The position numbers and the translations under genes were made by a program. The notes below the pieces were generated by a model, which made no database searches, was not told the origin of the DNA, and was given only the letters and a program-made list of their open reading frames with translations. Of a stretch of 7,271 nt of DNA, positions 1 to 6,753 are shown one piece after another. The number at the start of each line of letters is the position of its first letter. The first letter of the stretch is position 1. This stretch comes from Bacteroidota bacterium (GTDB lineage Bacteria; Bacteroidota; Rhodothermia; Rhodothermales; UBA10348): positions 1-7,271 of the forward strand of contig SMXK01000180.1 of the NCBI GenBank assembly GCA_004356265.1, given 5' to 3'.

Positions 1-658
1 CAGTAGTCACATATCGCTGAACTATAAAAATGTACGATCCTCCCTGGGGTCAGTTGATGTTGAATCAGGATTCGTCGCGAGTGTTAATACGCAGACGAAC
101 TACGTCAACAGCGAATTATTTCCGCGGATTTCGGGAGAGGTGGGTGCAGGTGCTCTGCTGGGGTCCTCTCATATATCCGTGTGGCTCAGGGGATATGCGG
201 GTGCTTCCGCAGGCGAGGCGGACGATCCGTTCGCGAACTATTACTTCGGAGGATTCCGAAACAACTACGTCGACCATGGCGCAGTCAAGCGATATCAGGA
301 CGCGATTTCGTTTCCGGGACTCGAGATTGACCAGATAGGAGGCAACAACTTTGCAAAGGTACAGGCTGAGCTCATATTGCCACCGCTTCGCCTGAGACAC
401 ATAGGCGGGTCATTTTTGTTCTTGAAGTGGATGCGGCTGTCCGCATTTTCGACTGCAATAATTACAAACATTCATGACGACTCAAAAAAAGACAACATTT
501 ATGTGCAGGAACGTGCGATTAACGGTGGAGCCCAGCTCGATCTGCAGATCATGCTGTTTTCTTATCTTCGGTCCATGATCTCTGTTGGAGGGGCTGTTGC
601 CCGAACACGCGATGGCCAGCGCCACGAGGAGTTCATGGTGTCCCTGAAAATTATGTAG
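1..658 (+). CDS. Outer-membrane beta-barrel protein, C-terminal part (5' end outside window)
   Basis: The reading frame is open from the window edge (first full codon at base 2) to the TAG at 656-658, giving the last 218 residues of a longer protein. A GTG at 140 is only an internal codon. The sequence alternates polar and hydrophobic residues with many Gly, Tyr, Phe and Asn, as in outer-membrane beta strands. It includes the blocks DDPFANYYFGGFRNNYVD, SFPGLEIDQIGGNNFAK and LPPLRLRHIGG, which resemble the C-terminal barrels of large surface-antigen-like or TolB-propeller-plus-barrel proteins of Gemmatimonadota and Rhodothermota; this family placement is from memory. The protein ends in a strand-like stretch, FMVSLKIM, with Met rather than the usual aromatic terminal residue. 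The N-terminal domain that would define its role is missing. It lies 17 bases upstream of the PrsW-like gene and is probably in the same transcript. Confidence 0.75.
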   Translation, partial: SSHISLNYKNVRSSLGSVDVESGFVASVNTQTNYVNSELFPRISGEVGAGALLGSSHISVWLRGYAGASAGEADDPFANYYFGGFRNNYVDHGAVKRYQDAISFPGLEIDQIGGNNFAKVQAELILPPLRLRHIGGSFLFLKWMRLSAFSTAIITNIHDDSKKDNIYVQERAINGGAQLDLQIMLFSYLRSMISVGGAVARTRDGQRHEEFMVSLKIM

Positions 659-675
659 CCGCCCCCGAAAATTGC

Positions 676-1683
676 ATGCCCGTAGTCCACTTCTCAGTCA
701 GCTTATTACCGGTCGTTCTTTTCTTATCTGGACTGATACTGATCGACAGTTATAAACTTGTGCGTCCCAAGTTCGTCGCTTCGGCGCTCCTGATGGGTGC
801 ATTAGCGGCAGGTATCGGATATTTCCTGAATAACGGTATTATTGATGCAACAGGTATGTCGTATGGGGCCTACGCGAGAACTATTGGTCCGTTGGTCGAA
901 GAGTCGTTAAAAGCGACCTTTGTCATTTACGCTATCAGGTCCAATAAAGTCGGGTTCGCGGTGGATGCGGCCATTGCCGGATTCGCCGTGGGCGCAGGAT
1001 TCGCTGTCGTTGAGAATGTTTACTTCTTAAACGCGATGCCCGATGCGTCGCTGAAAATATGGGTTATTCGCGGGCTCGGAACAGCGGTTATGCATGGTGG
1101 AACGATGACGGTGTTCGCGCTGATCGCGAAAACAATGGGAGACCGAAAAGACGCATCGTGGGGCGTATTCCTGCCGGCATTGTTTGGGGCAGTGGTATTA
1201 CACATGTTTTACAACACGTTCTTCCTGCGCCAGCCGCTACTAGGCACCGGAGCTATGATCGTAATTCTACCGCTTCTCGTTGCAACGCTATTTAGGGAAA
1301 GCGAAAAACGAACTCGTAATTGGCTGGGATCCGGCTTCGATACGGACCAGGAGCTTCTCAAGTCCATCCTGTCAGGCGACATCAGGGACACCCGAGTTGG
1401 TATGTACCTGCAGGCCCTGAAAGAGCGTTTTGACGGATCTACAGTCGTCGACATGTTGTGTTTGATCCGGATACGGGTAGAACTGTCTATTCGGGCCAAA
1501 GGCGTGCTCATGATGCGCGAGGCTGGATTTAAAATTCAGCCGGATCCGAAAACCAAGCTCAAGTTTAAAGAATTAGTCTACCTGGAAGAGGCAATCGGGA
1601 AAACCGGACTGGTCGCGATAGAACCGATCCACAATTGGACGAGACGGGACCTCTGGCAATTGAACTTGATCGAAGAGCCGTAG
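676..1683 (+). CDS. PrsW-family intramembrane protease with soluble C-terminal extension
   Basis: This 335-residue protein has about seven hydrophobic segments between residues 4 and 206. The signature motifs of the PrsW family, which is related to CPBP/Abi proteases, are present in order: EESLK at 75-79, FAVVEN at 109-114, a His at 140 (VMHGG) and a second His at 176 (LHMFYN). Family members cleave membrane proteins within the bilayer; Bacillus PrsW cleaves the anti-sigma factor RsiW. The substrate here is unknown, and no sigma or anti-sigma gene is visible nearby. Residues 207-335 form a charged, soluble region, probably cytoplasmic, that is absent from a minimal PrsW core. The ATG at 676 directly precedes the first membrane segment. 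No Shine-Dalgarno is visible; the 17-base leader contains CCCCCG. It probably shares a transcript with the upstream barrel protein. Assignment to the family is strong; proteolytic activity is inferred from the intact motifs. Confidence 0.88.
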   Translation: MPVVHFSVSLLPVVLFLSGLILIDSYKLVRPKFVASALLMGALAAGIGYFLNNGIIDATGMSYGAYARTIGPLVEESLKATFVIYAIRSNKVGFAVDAAIAGFAVGAGFAVVENVYFLNAMPDASLKIWVIRGLGTAVMHGGTMTVFALIAKTMGDRKDASWGVFLPALFGAVVLHMFYNTFFLRQPLLGTGAMIVILPLLVATLFRESEKRTRNWLGSGFDTDQELLKSILSGDIRDTRVGMYLQALKERFDGSTVVDMLCLIRIRVELSIRAKGVLMMREAGFKIQPDPKTKLKFKELVYLEEAIGKTGLVAIEPIHNWTRRDLWQLNLIEEP

Positions 1684-1703
1684 CGAAATCGGTCGCAGCC
1701 GAA

Positions 1704-1982
1704 TCAGTCGCCGAGCAGGGCCATCGAAACAGTCTGGTCGAATTCTGGTCTGCGATTCGCAGGTATGTGTGATCGGAGATCTTTGAAAGCGCCATCGGTC
1801 AAGTCGCGTTCGACTTGTTCTGCGACCCACTCATTTTCGAGAAAACTCATCATCTGAAGCTTGTACTCTTCTTCGAAGTACTTGACCATTTTCAGAGCAT
1901 TCGGAGAGGTTGAATCGGCTGCGGCCGGAGCGGTACCGACCTGATTCATAAAAGACTGGATCTTAAGGGTAAGGCTGTCCAT
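1704..1982 (-). CDS. Small hypothetical protein, 92 residues
   Basis: I do not recognise this protein. It has a short N-terminal segment, a small Ala/Pro/Ser-rich stretch (about residues 17-28), and then a largely helical, charged C-terminal part (about 30-92) with EEEYKLQMMSFLENEW at 37-52. There is no signal peptide, membrane segment or Cys, so it is probably cytoplasmic. The ATG at 1982 is the first start after an in-frame TAA 18 bases upstream. The start is preceded by TCCCCCG with a 5-base spacer, the same arrangement as the upstream double-ABM gene. That gene ends 66 bases upstream on the same strand, so this may be the last gene of the kinase/ABM operon. Its stop lies 20 bases from the stop of the convergent PrsW-like gene. 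The shared start context, strand and coding-like composition support it as real, but no homologue was identified. Confidence 0.6.
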   Translation of the reverse strand: MDSLTLKIQSFMNQVGTAPAAADSTSPNALKMVKYFEEEYKLQMMSFLENEWVAEQVERDLTDGAFKDLRSHIPANRRPEFDQTVSMALLGD

Positions 1983-1994
1983 GTCAGCGGGGGA
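1983..1994 (-). other. CCCCCG start-proximal motif of the 92-residue gene
   Basis: On the minus strand this reads TCCCCCG followed by five bases and then the ATG. The same heptamer at the same distance precedes the double-ABM gene that starts at 2807. Over 17 bases, including the ATG, the two sites differ at only three positions. No purine-rich Shine-Dalgarno is present. Whether the motif has a role in translation is unknown. Confidence 0.3.
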
Positions 1995-2048
1995 TTGACG
2001 TTAAGGGAATGATGAACAACACCTGTATCGGCATTGCACAAATCCGAA

Positions 2049-2807
2049 TTAAGCCTTCTCCCCTGTGACGATGTTATATCCCTTTATCGACCTGTCGTCG
2101 CTGGTCGTCGTTTCTGTTCTGTCGTCCGGATGTAAGGACATTTTCCACTGCAGAAGAGAGGACATATATGGCTTCGCCAGATTCCATAACTCTGAAGACA
2201 GAACATCCTCGTCATACAAGTCTGCATGGCGTTTACTCTCCCAAACGGATACTGACAGAACATCGACTTTATCATTGAGTGCGATCAAATAGGCGCCGCG
2301 ACAACCATCAAATTCCATTAAGCGCGGAGCTATCTGTTCGTCATACAACTTCTCAACGTCCTCAAGTTTATTCGAATCGAGTGTTGCAGAGAGAATTCGG
2401 ATATACGTGAAATCACCAATCTGTTTAGCTGGATCACCCTCCTTGAGGCCCCCAACGACTGGAACGGCTTGTAGTGCCGGGTCCACGATGACAGGTTTAT
2501 ACTCCAGCCTGTTGTCCTCGGTTAGCTGGATTTTCCACTCTCTTGTGTCTTCAGCGAATGGTTCGTGGTCGTCGATAAGCTGCTTGAAAAGAGGACTTTG
2601 CTGATACGCTTCTGCAGCTTCTGCAGAATCCCAAACCGTAAAAGAAAGCAGGCCAGCATCCATTTCAGCGGAAGATTCCTGAATTAAACGGGCGAAAAGA
2701 CAACCAGGAACTTCGCTAAGTGCAGGCCCGATCCGGTAATTGTAGAAACTCGTATAGGCTTCAACAGCTTCTGGTCGAACGGGTATTTGGGCAAATCTCA
2801 TGAACAT
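2049..2807 (-). CDS. Double ABM-domain protein (first copy), partner of the adjacent kinase
   Basis: This 252-residue soluble protein has two ferredoxin-like domains of the antibiotic-biosynthesis-monooxygenase (ABM/YgiN-like) type. Domain 1 (about 1-97) has PGCLFARLI at 34-42 and SFTVWDS at 55-61. Domain 2 (about 133-225) has TYIRILSATL at 134-143, DGCRGAYLI at 167-175, SVSVWES at 185-191 and QWKMSL at 220-225. ABM domains usually form dimeric barrels, so two in one chain could fold as a pseudo-dimer. No His lies about ten residues after the WES-type Trp, as it does in IsdG-type haem-degrading relatives, so that activity is not supported. The tail (233-250) is rich in Thr/Ser and contains TSDD and GYNIVTG. 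The start at 2807 is favoured over the Met two codons later because the paralogue also begins MFMRF. It follows the kinase stop by 12 bases. Ligand and function are unknown. Confidence 0.85.
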   Translation of the reverse strand: MFMRFAQIPVRPEAVEAYTSFYNYRIGPALSEVPGCLFARLIQESSAEMDAGLLSFTVWDSAEAAEAYQQSPLFKQLIDDHEPFAEDTREWKIQLTEDNRLEYKPVIVDPALQAVPVVGGLKEGDPAKQIGDFTYIRILSATLDSNKLEDVEKLYDEQIAPRLMEFDGCRGAYLIALNDKVDVLSVSVWESKRHADLYDEDVLSSELWNLAKPYMSSLLQWKMSLHPDDRTETTTSDDRSIKGYNIVTGEKA

Positions 2808-2819
2808 GTCTTCGGGGGA
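2808..2819 (-). other. CCCCCG start-proximal motif of the first double-ABM gene
   Basis: The whole 12-base gap between the kinase stop and this start reads TCCCCCGAAGAC apart from its first base arrangement around the TAG. The heptamer TCCCCCG sits five bases before the ATG, as it does at the 92-residue gene. No Shine-Dalgarno is evident, so this gene may depend on translational read-on from the kinase or on an SD-independent start. Confidence 0.3.
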
Positions 2820-5800
2820 CTACTGGGGCTCTCTTGCGGCTTGTTTGAGCAGTTGGTCTATTCTGTTATGGGCATAACGGACTTGATCCTGAAGTTCAGT
2901 ATCCGCGTTTTTCCACAATTCTGCAAATTTCGTGTAAGATTCTATGGCGTTGTCCGTTTCTCCTCGCTCAGAATAGATTTCGCCGAGGCGGAGAAAGGCG
3001 AGAGGTTTCAACGGAGCGGATGTCCGGTCATCGATGCCGACAGCCATCGTACTGGCGACCTGGTAGAAGTATATGGCACCATCCATTCGACCTGCCCGTT
3101 CGTGAGAAACCGCGGAACGATAGGCCATACAATAAATACATCCAGTTTCTTCCTTGAAGCTGGCATACAGGTCTGCCGCCTCATTCGGATCGCCCTCTGC
3201 TGCTGCTAATTCTGCCTCTCCGAAGCTTGTTCCACCATAAATCAGGTTGATAGACCTAAGGTCGTCCGGGACCTGTTCATGATATTCTGTCAACAAGCGT
3301 CGGGCTTCAATCGTATCGCCAAGTCGTGAATACAGTCCGATTAACAAATCGTATGGGCGATCGAGTATAGCTAGCGATGCTATCGGGTAACGATTCACCG
3401 CTTGCGACAGTGACTTCTGTGCAGCATCAGCATCGCCAAGAATATCCAGTTCAATATTTACGCTGGAAAGTAGATTTAGAAATGCCCTCAGAGAATCTTG
3501 ATCCTCAACATATATTTTATCAGCAACAGAAAGCTTTTTCCGAGCACTCTCGATACGGCCATGCATCGCATCGTTCTGAGCTCCAAATCGCCCGATAAAT
3601 GCTTCCCATCCAGGATCCGATAAGTTTGATCGTTCTGCAAGAATTGAATCAGCGCGGTCATAACTGCCTCGATTAATCATTGACAGCGCCTCGAGGGGTA
3701 TCGTTATCGGATGATCAGGATGATCGATTTTTAACTGAACCAGGACGCTGTCTGCCGCTTCCGTTTTTTCCTGTGCAGCGAGCGTATAAAGTTGATTGTT
3801 ATAGTAAATCGTGTAATTGCCAATCTCCAGGGCGTGTCTCAAGTGTTTTTCGGCCAGCGCATGCTGGCCACGAAAATTGTAAGTGATTGACACGTTATTT
3901 AGCGCAGCGCCCTCATTGGGGTATTTAGAGAGGACATTCTCATATTCTTCGACCGATCGATCAATTTGCATCTCAACAGATGAATAATAAAACGCCGCCG
4001 TAAGTCCACGCTCACGTTCAGGCAAGTTGTCTCGTAATTCAAAAGCCCTTCTCGCAGCCTCCGTACTTTTTGCGATACGGCCCATGTTCCCGTATACAGC
4101 GCCCATTTTGCGGTATGCCATCGCAAACGTCGGGTCGATCTCAACAGCGCGCTCCAGAAGTTCTACGGCCTCTCCCTGGTCCCCAACGGCTTCGCGGGCC
4201 CTGGCTTCGGAAAACAGACGGAGGGCATCCAGAGATGACGTTGTTACTCGGTCGAGGTCCGGATTGGACCGAATTTCTTTTATTGACTCGCCGATTTCCT
4301 CCCGCAAGCGGGCCGACAGACGATCTACCGCTCCGATAATTCCTGAGTCGTCGCTGGCATTTTCACGGAGTGCTATAAGCTCCGCTCCGTTGTGGGCGGC
4401 AATAAGCCTTGCTGAAACGACGAATCCTGCACCGAGAGAGCTGATTTCTCCCACGATTACCGCTTCGACGCCTTCGCGAGCTGCGATTTCCATGGCAGTA
4501 TTGATGTCCATCTTCGAATCGGAGGGTCGATTCATTCGATTGAGAACAGAAACGAGATCGGATTTGCCCATCAACTGAATGACGTTCGACTGTGACAGGT
4601 CGATTCGGAGAGCTTCTGTCACAGATTCCGCAAGGCGTTCGTCACTGGTTCTGTTCTCGAAGTCAGCAATTAATAGCTTAGCGTTTTCTTCAAGGGCACC
4701 AGACGATTGAAGTGATGCGGCCGGTCCAATACCCGCTGCTCGCATGACCATATAACCCGTCGAGAAAAGCGCGAACAAAACAAGCGACAGAATGCCGCCC
4801 TGCACGGCTTTGCGAAGTGTTAACCAGGCTCCGGATGCTGCCGCGTCGTTGCGCGCACCCAACAGGATTACGGGCAATCCTAGAATCATCAGAACGACAC
4901 CGGTCGGGAATACCCAGTCGGGGAGGCCTAATTCTATCATCCCCGCATATACGACTCCGAGCACGACGACGGACGCGATGGAAAACAGTCCAAGAACTTT
5001 TAAGACCGATTTCTGCTTAACGAGTTCTTTGATTCCGGACGGATCAGTGTCACCTGCCTCGGCCGCCAGTACCGTGGTTTCCGATCCAGTAACCGCCGAT
5101 GCTGCTGGAACTGCGGCAGCAGCTGGTGCTGCGACGGTTATTCCGGACGATGATGAACTCGTGAACGCCCCTAAGGCCTCTGATAACTCGACAGAGGAGT
5201 CAAAACGATTCTTTGGATCTTTGGACAGGCATCGGTCAATGAGTTCGGAGAGCCCGTCCGGCATCTCTACATCGATGGGGTCATGGGGCGCATTTACAAT
5301 TCCATAAATGAGAGCAGCTTCATACGAACCGTCAAACGGCTGTTTTCCGGTTATCATCTCGTAAAGCAAAACGCCAACGGACCAGATGTCGGAGCGTCTG
5401 TCAACCGACTCACCTTTCGCCTGCTCGGGGCTCATATACGCTGCGGTCCCGACCGTGGACCCGGTTTTGGTAAGGTCGATCCCTTCGCTGAGTTTTGCGA
5501 TTCCGAAGTCCAGAATCTTGATCTCTCCGCGTTCGGTGACCATGATGTTAGCTGGCTTCATGTCCCGATGAACAATTCCGGCCTCGTGGGCTCGCGCAAG
5601 GCCCGCCGCAATCTGGCTCCCGAATAACACAGCATTTTCAACAGAAACCGGGCCTTCGTCTAACACATATTTTAGAGTTTGCCCATCGTAGTACGACATG
5701 ACGATATATAACTTGCCATCTTCGTCCTCGTCGATGTCGTGAATCGTACAGATATTTGCGTGATCCAGAGCCGAGGCTGCACGAGCCTCCTGAATGAATC

Positions 5801-5957
5801 GCTTCTTGGACGTTTCGTCTGAGTTCAGGTGGGGCGGAAGAAATTTGAGAGCTACGGTCCGGTCCAGCCGCGTATCATGCGCTTTGTACACAATTCCCAT
5901 CCCGCCGGCGCCGAGCTGCTCAATGATCCGGTACTGACCGACTTCTCGCCCTTCCAC
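2820..5957 (-). CDS. Membrane-bound Ser/Thr protein kinase with TolB-like and TPR sensor region
   Basis: This 1045-residue protein begins with a complete Hanks-type kinase domain (about 8-264): glycine loop GAGGMG at 16-21, catalytic Lys38, Glu57, HRDMKPAN at 130-137, DFG at 150-152 and SPE at 176-178. It is therefore an RD kinase with a Thr-rich activation loop (Thr163, 165, 168, 171). A low-complexity Ala/Ser linker (265-304) leads to three likely membrane segments (about 318-340, 350-367, 387-405). A TolB-N/FlgO-like domain follows (about 424-560, with LLIADFENRTSDE at 428-440), and then a TPR array (about 574-1012). With three crossings, the kinase would be cytoplasmic and the sensor periplasmic. 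A CxxC lies at 940-943. The start is GTG: an in-frame TGA lies just upstream and the next Met is inside the glycine loop. The GTG shares one base with the upstream gene's TAG, indicating translational coupling. Its probable partners are the flanking double-ABM proteins. Confidence 0.95.
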   Translation of the reverse strand: MEGREVGQYRIIEQLGAGGMGIVYKAHDTRLDRTVALKFLPPHLNSDETSKKRFIQEARAASALDHANICTIHDIDEDEDGKLYIVMSYYDGQTLKYVLDEGPVSVENAVLFGSQIAAGLARAHEAGIVHRDMKPANIMVTERGEIKILDFGIAKLSEGIDLTKTGSTVGTAAYMSPEQAKGESVDRRSDIWSVGVLLYEMITGKQPFDGSYEAALIYGIVNAPHDPIDVEMPDGLSELIDRCLSKDPKNRFDSSVELSEALGAFTSSSSSGITVAAPAAAAVPAASAVTGSETTVLAAEAGDTDPSGIKELVKQKSVLKVLGLFSIASVVVLGVVYAGMIELGLPDWVFPTGVVLMILGLPVILLGARNDAAASGAWLTLRKAVQGGILSLVLFALFSTGYMVMRAAGIGPAASLQSSGALEENAKLLIADFENRTSDERLAESVTEALRIDLSQSNVIQLMGKSDLVSVLNRMNRPSDSKMDINTAMEIAAREGVEAVIVGEISSLGAGFVVSARLIAAHNGAELIALRENASDDSGIIGAVDRLSARLREEIGESIKEIRSNPDLDRVTTSSLDALRLFSEARAREAVGDQGEAVELLERAVEIDPTFAMAYRKMGAVYGNMGRIAKSTEAARRAFELRDNLPERERGLTAAFYYSSVEMQIDRSVEEYENVLSKYPNEGAALNNVSITYNFRGQHALAEKHLRHALEIGNYTIYYNNQLYTLAAQEKTEAADSVLVQLKIDHPDHPITIPLEALSMINRGSYDRADSILAERSNLSDPGWEAFIGRFGAQNDAMHGRIESARKKLSVADKIYVEDQDSLRAFLNLLSSVNIELDILGDADAAQKSLSQAVNRYPIASLAILDRPYDLLIGLYSRLGDTIEARRLLTEYHEQVPDDLRSINLIYGGTSFGEAELAAAEGDPNEAADLYASFKEETGCIYCMAYRSAVSHERAGRMDGAIYFYQVASTMAVGIDDRTSAPLKPLAFLRLGEIYSERGETDNAIESYTKFAELWKNADTELQDQVRYAHNRIDQLLKQAAREPQ

Positions 5958-5971
5958 TATACTTCAACTCC
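5955..5971 (-). promoter_or_regulatory. Overlapping stop/start (TAGTG) with weak ribosome binding site
   Basis: On the minus strand the second double-ABM gene ends in TAG, and its G is the first base of the kinase GTG start. A GGAG lies ten bases upstream of the GTG, a plausible but distant Shine-Dalgarno inside the preceding gene. The arrangement fits termination-reinitiation coupling, which would tie kinase synthesis to that of the upstream ABM protein. An in-frame TGA just upstream rules out an earlier kinase start. Confidence 0.65.
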
Positions 5972-6709
5972 GGTAACTGCGTGATATCCCCGTACCAGAA
6001 CGTCGTCACTCGTTTTAGTACGTCCCTGTTTCGATGCATCCAGCGACATGGACCATTGGTAGAGCGACGAGAGCAGAGGCTTGACTATGCTGAACAACTC
6101 CTGAAATTCTCCACTCTCCTGAAAGCTCTCTGCGTGTGCGCGGGATTCCCAGATCGTAACACTGATAAATTCTTTGCTTTCTTCGCTACCAACCATATAC
6201 GCCGCATAACATCCATCTATGGCTAATAGTCCTGGGGTGACTTCTTCATCATACCGACGTCGGAATTCAGCAAAATTACCCGGTTCCAGTTTGGCAGAAA
6301 GAATGCGGATGTACGTGTGTGAGCCGATCTGTTTGGCTGCCTCCTTTTCAGATGTCCCTGCCGCAACCGGCATACCCTGAATCACCGGTTCTTGTTTAAC
6401 CGGCGAATAGTCGAGCGTCATGTCATCTGTGAGCCGGATTTTCCACTCTGACGAGTCTTCGATAAATGGATCGAGTTCGTCAACCAACTTTTCGTAAAAA
6501 CCTCCGAACTGAAACGTTTGCGCCTCTTCCTGGGATGACCACAACGTAAACGAGACGAAATCGGATTCCTCTGAAACGCTGTGAATGAGCTGAGCGAAAA
6601 GACATCCTTCAACCTCAAGTAAGGCCGGGGCTGTCCGGAAATTATAGAATCGCTCAAACGCCATGAGCTGATCATGTTTGATGTTCAATTCTACAAATCG
6701 CATAAACAT
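5957..6709 (-). CDS. Double ABM-domain protein (second copy), upstream of the full kinase
   Basis: This 250-residue soluble protein is a paralogue of the one encoded at 2049-2807, with about 40% identity by hand alignment along the full length. Shared blocks are MFMRF at 1-5, EGCLFAQLI at 34-42, SFTLW at 53-57, EWKIRLTDD at 88-96, KQIGSHTYIRILSA at 126-139, DGCYAAY at 165-171, SVTIWES at 183-189 and QWSMSL at 218-223. The tail TKTSDDVLVRGYHAVTG at 231-247 is also conserved. The two ABM-type ferredoxin-like domains span about 1-96 and 130-224. As in the paralogue, no His lies about ten residues after the Trp, so IsdG-like haem degradation is not supported. The start at 6709 has a good Shine-Dalgarno, unlike the other genes here. 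It follows a partial kinase-like gene by 44 bases and overlaps the next kinase by one base. A ligand-binding or kinase-partner role is inference from gene order. Confidence 0.85.
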   Translation of the reverse strand: MFMRFVELNIKHDQLMAFERFYNFRTAPALLEVEGCLFAQLIHSVSEESDFVSFTLWSSQEEAQTFQFGGFYEKLVDELDPFIEDSSEWKIRLTDDMTLDYSPVKQEPVIQGMPVAAGTSEKEAAKQIGSHTYIRILSAKLEPGNFAEFRRRYDEEVTPGLLAIDGCYAAYMVGSEESKEFISVTIWESRAHAESFQESGEFQELFSIVKPLLSSLYQWSMSLDASKQGRTKTSDDVLVRGYHAVTGVEV

Positions 6710-6716
6710 ATCGATA

Positions 6717-6722
6717 CCTCTT
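6717..6722 (-). promoter_or_regulatory. Shine-Dalgarno of the second double-ABM gene
   Basis: AAGAGG on the minus strand lies seven bases before the ATG at 6709, an ideal distance. It supports that ATG over the Met two codons later, for which the spacing would be 13 bases. It is the clearest ribosome binding site in the window. Confidence 0.7.
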
Positions 6723-6753
6723 GATGGGGTGGTACGACTACATACAGAATGCG

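Noticed and set aside
140..658. Separate short gene starting at the GTG at 140
   Set aside because: The same frame is open and beta-barrel-like upstream to the window edge, so this is the 3' end of a longer gene.
1684..1703. Possible transcription terminator between the convergent genes
   Set aside because: Only a four-pair inverted repeat with a six-base loop is visible and there is no T-run on either side, so a terminator cannot be supported.
1995..2048. Possible promoter for the 92-residue gene in the 66-base gap
   Set aside because: No convincing -35/-10 pair or Bacteroidota-type -33/-7 motif was found; read-through from the upstream operon is simpler.
2787..3209. Plus-strand open frame of 140 codons across the kinase/ABM junction
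   Set aside because: It runs antisense to the well-supported CxxC/TPR C-terminus and spans a gene boundary, with no family resemblance.
4027..4578. Plus-strand open frame of 183 codons inside the kinase gene
   Set aside because: It is antisense to the TolB-like and early TPR coding region; its product is Ser/Arg/Ala-rich with no recognisable domain, while the minus strand encodes clear conserved domains.
4792..5307. Plus-strand open frame of 171 codons opposite the kinase linker and membrane segments
   Set aside because: Its length is explained by the Ala-rich low-complexity linker on the minus strand; no domain or start signal is visible.
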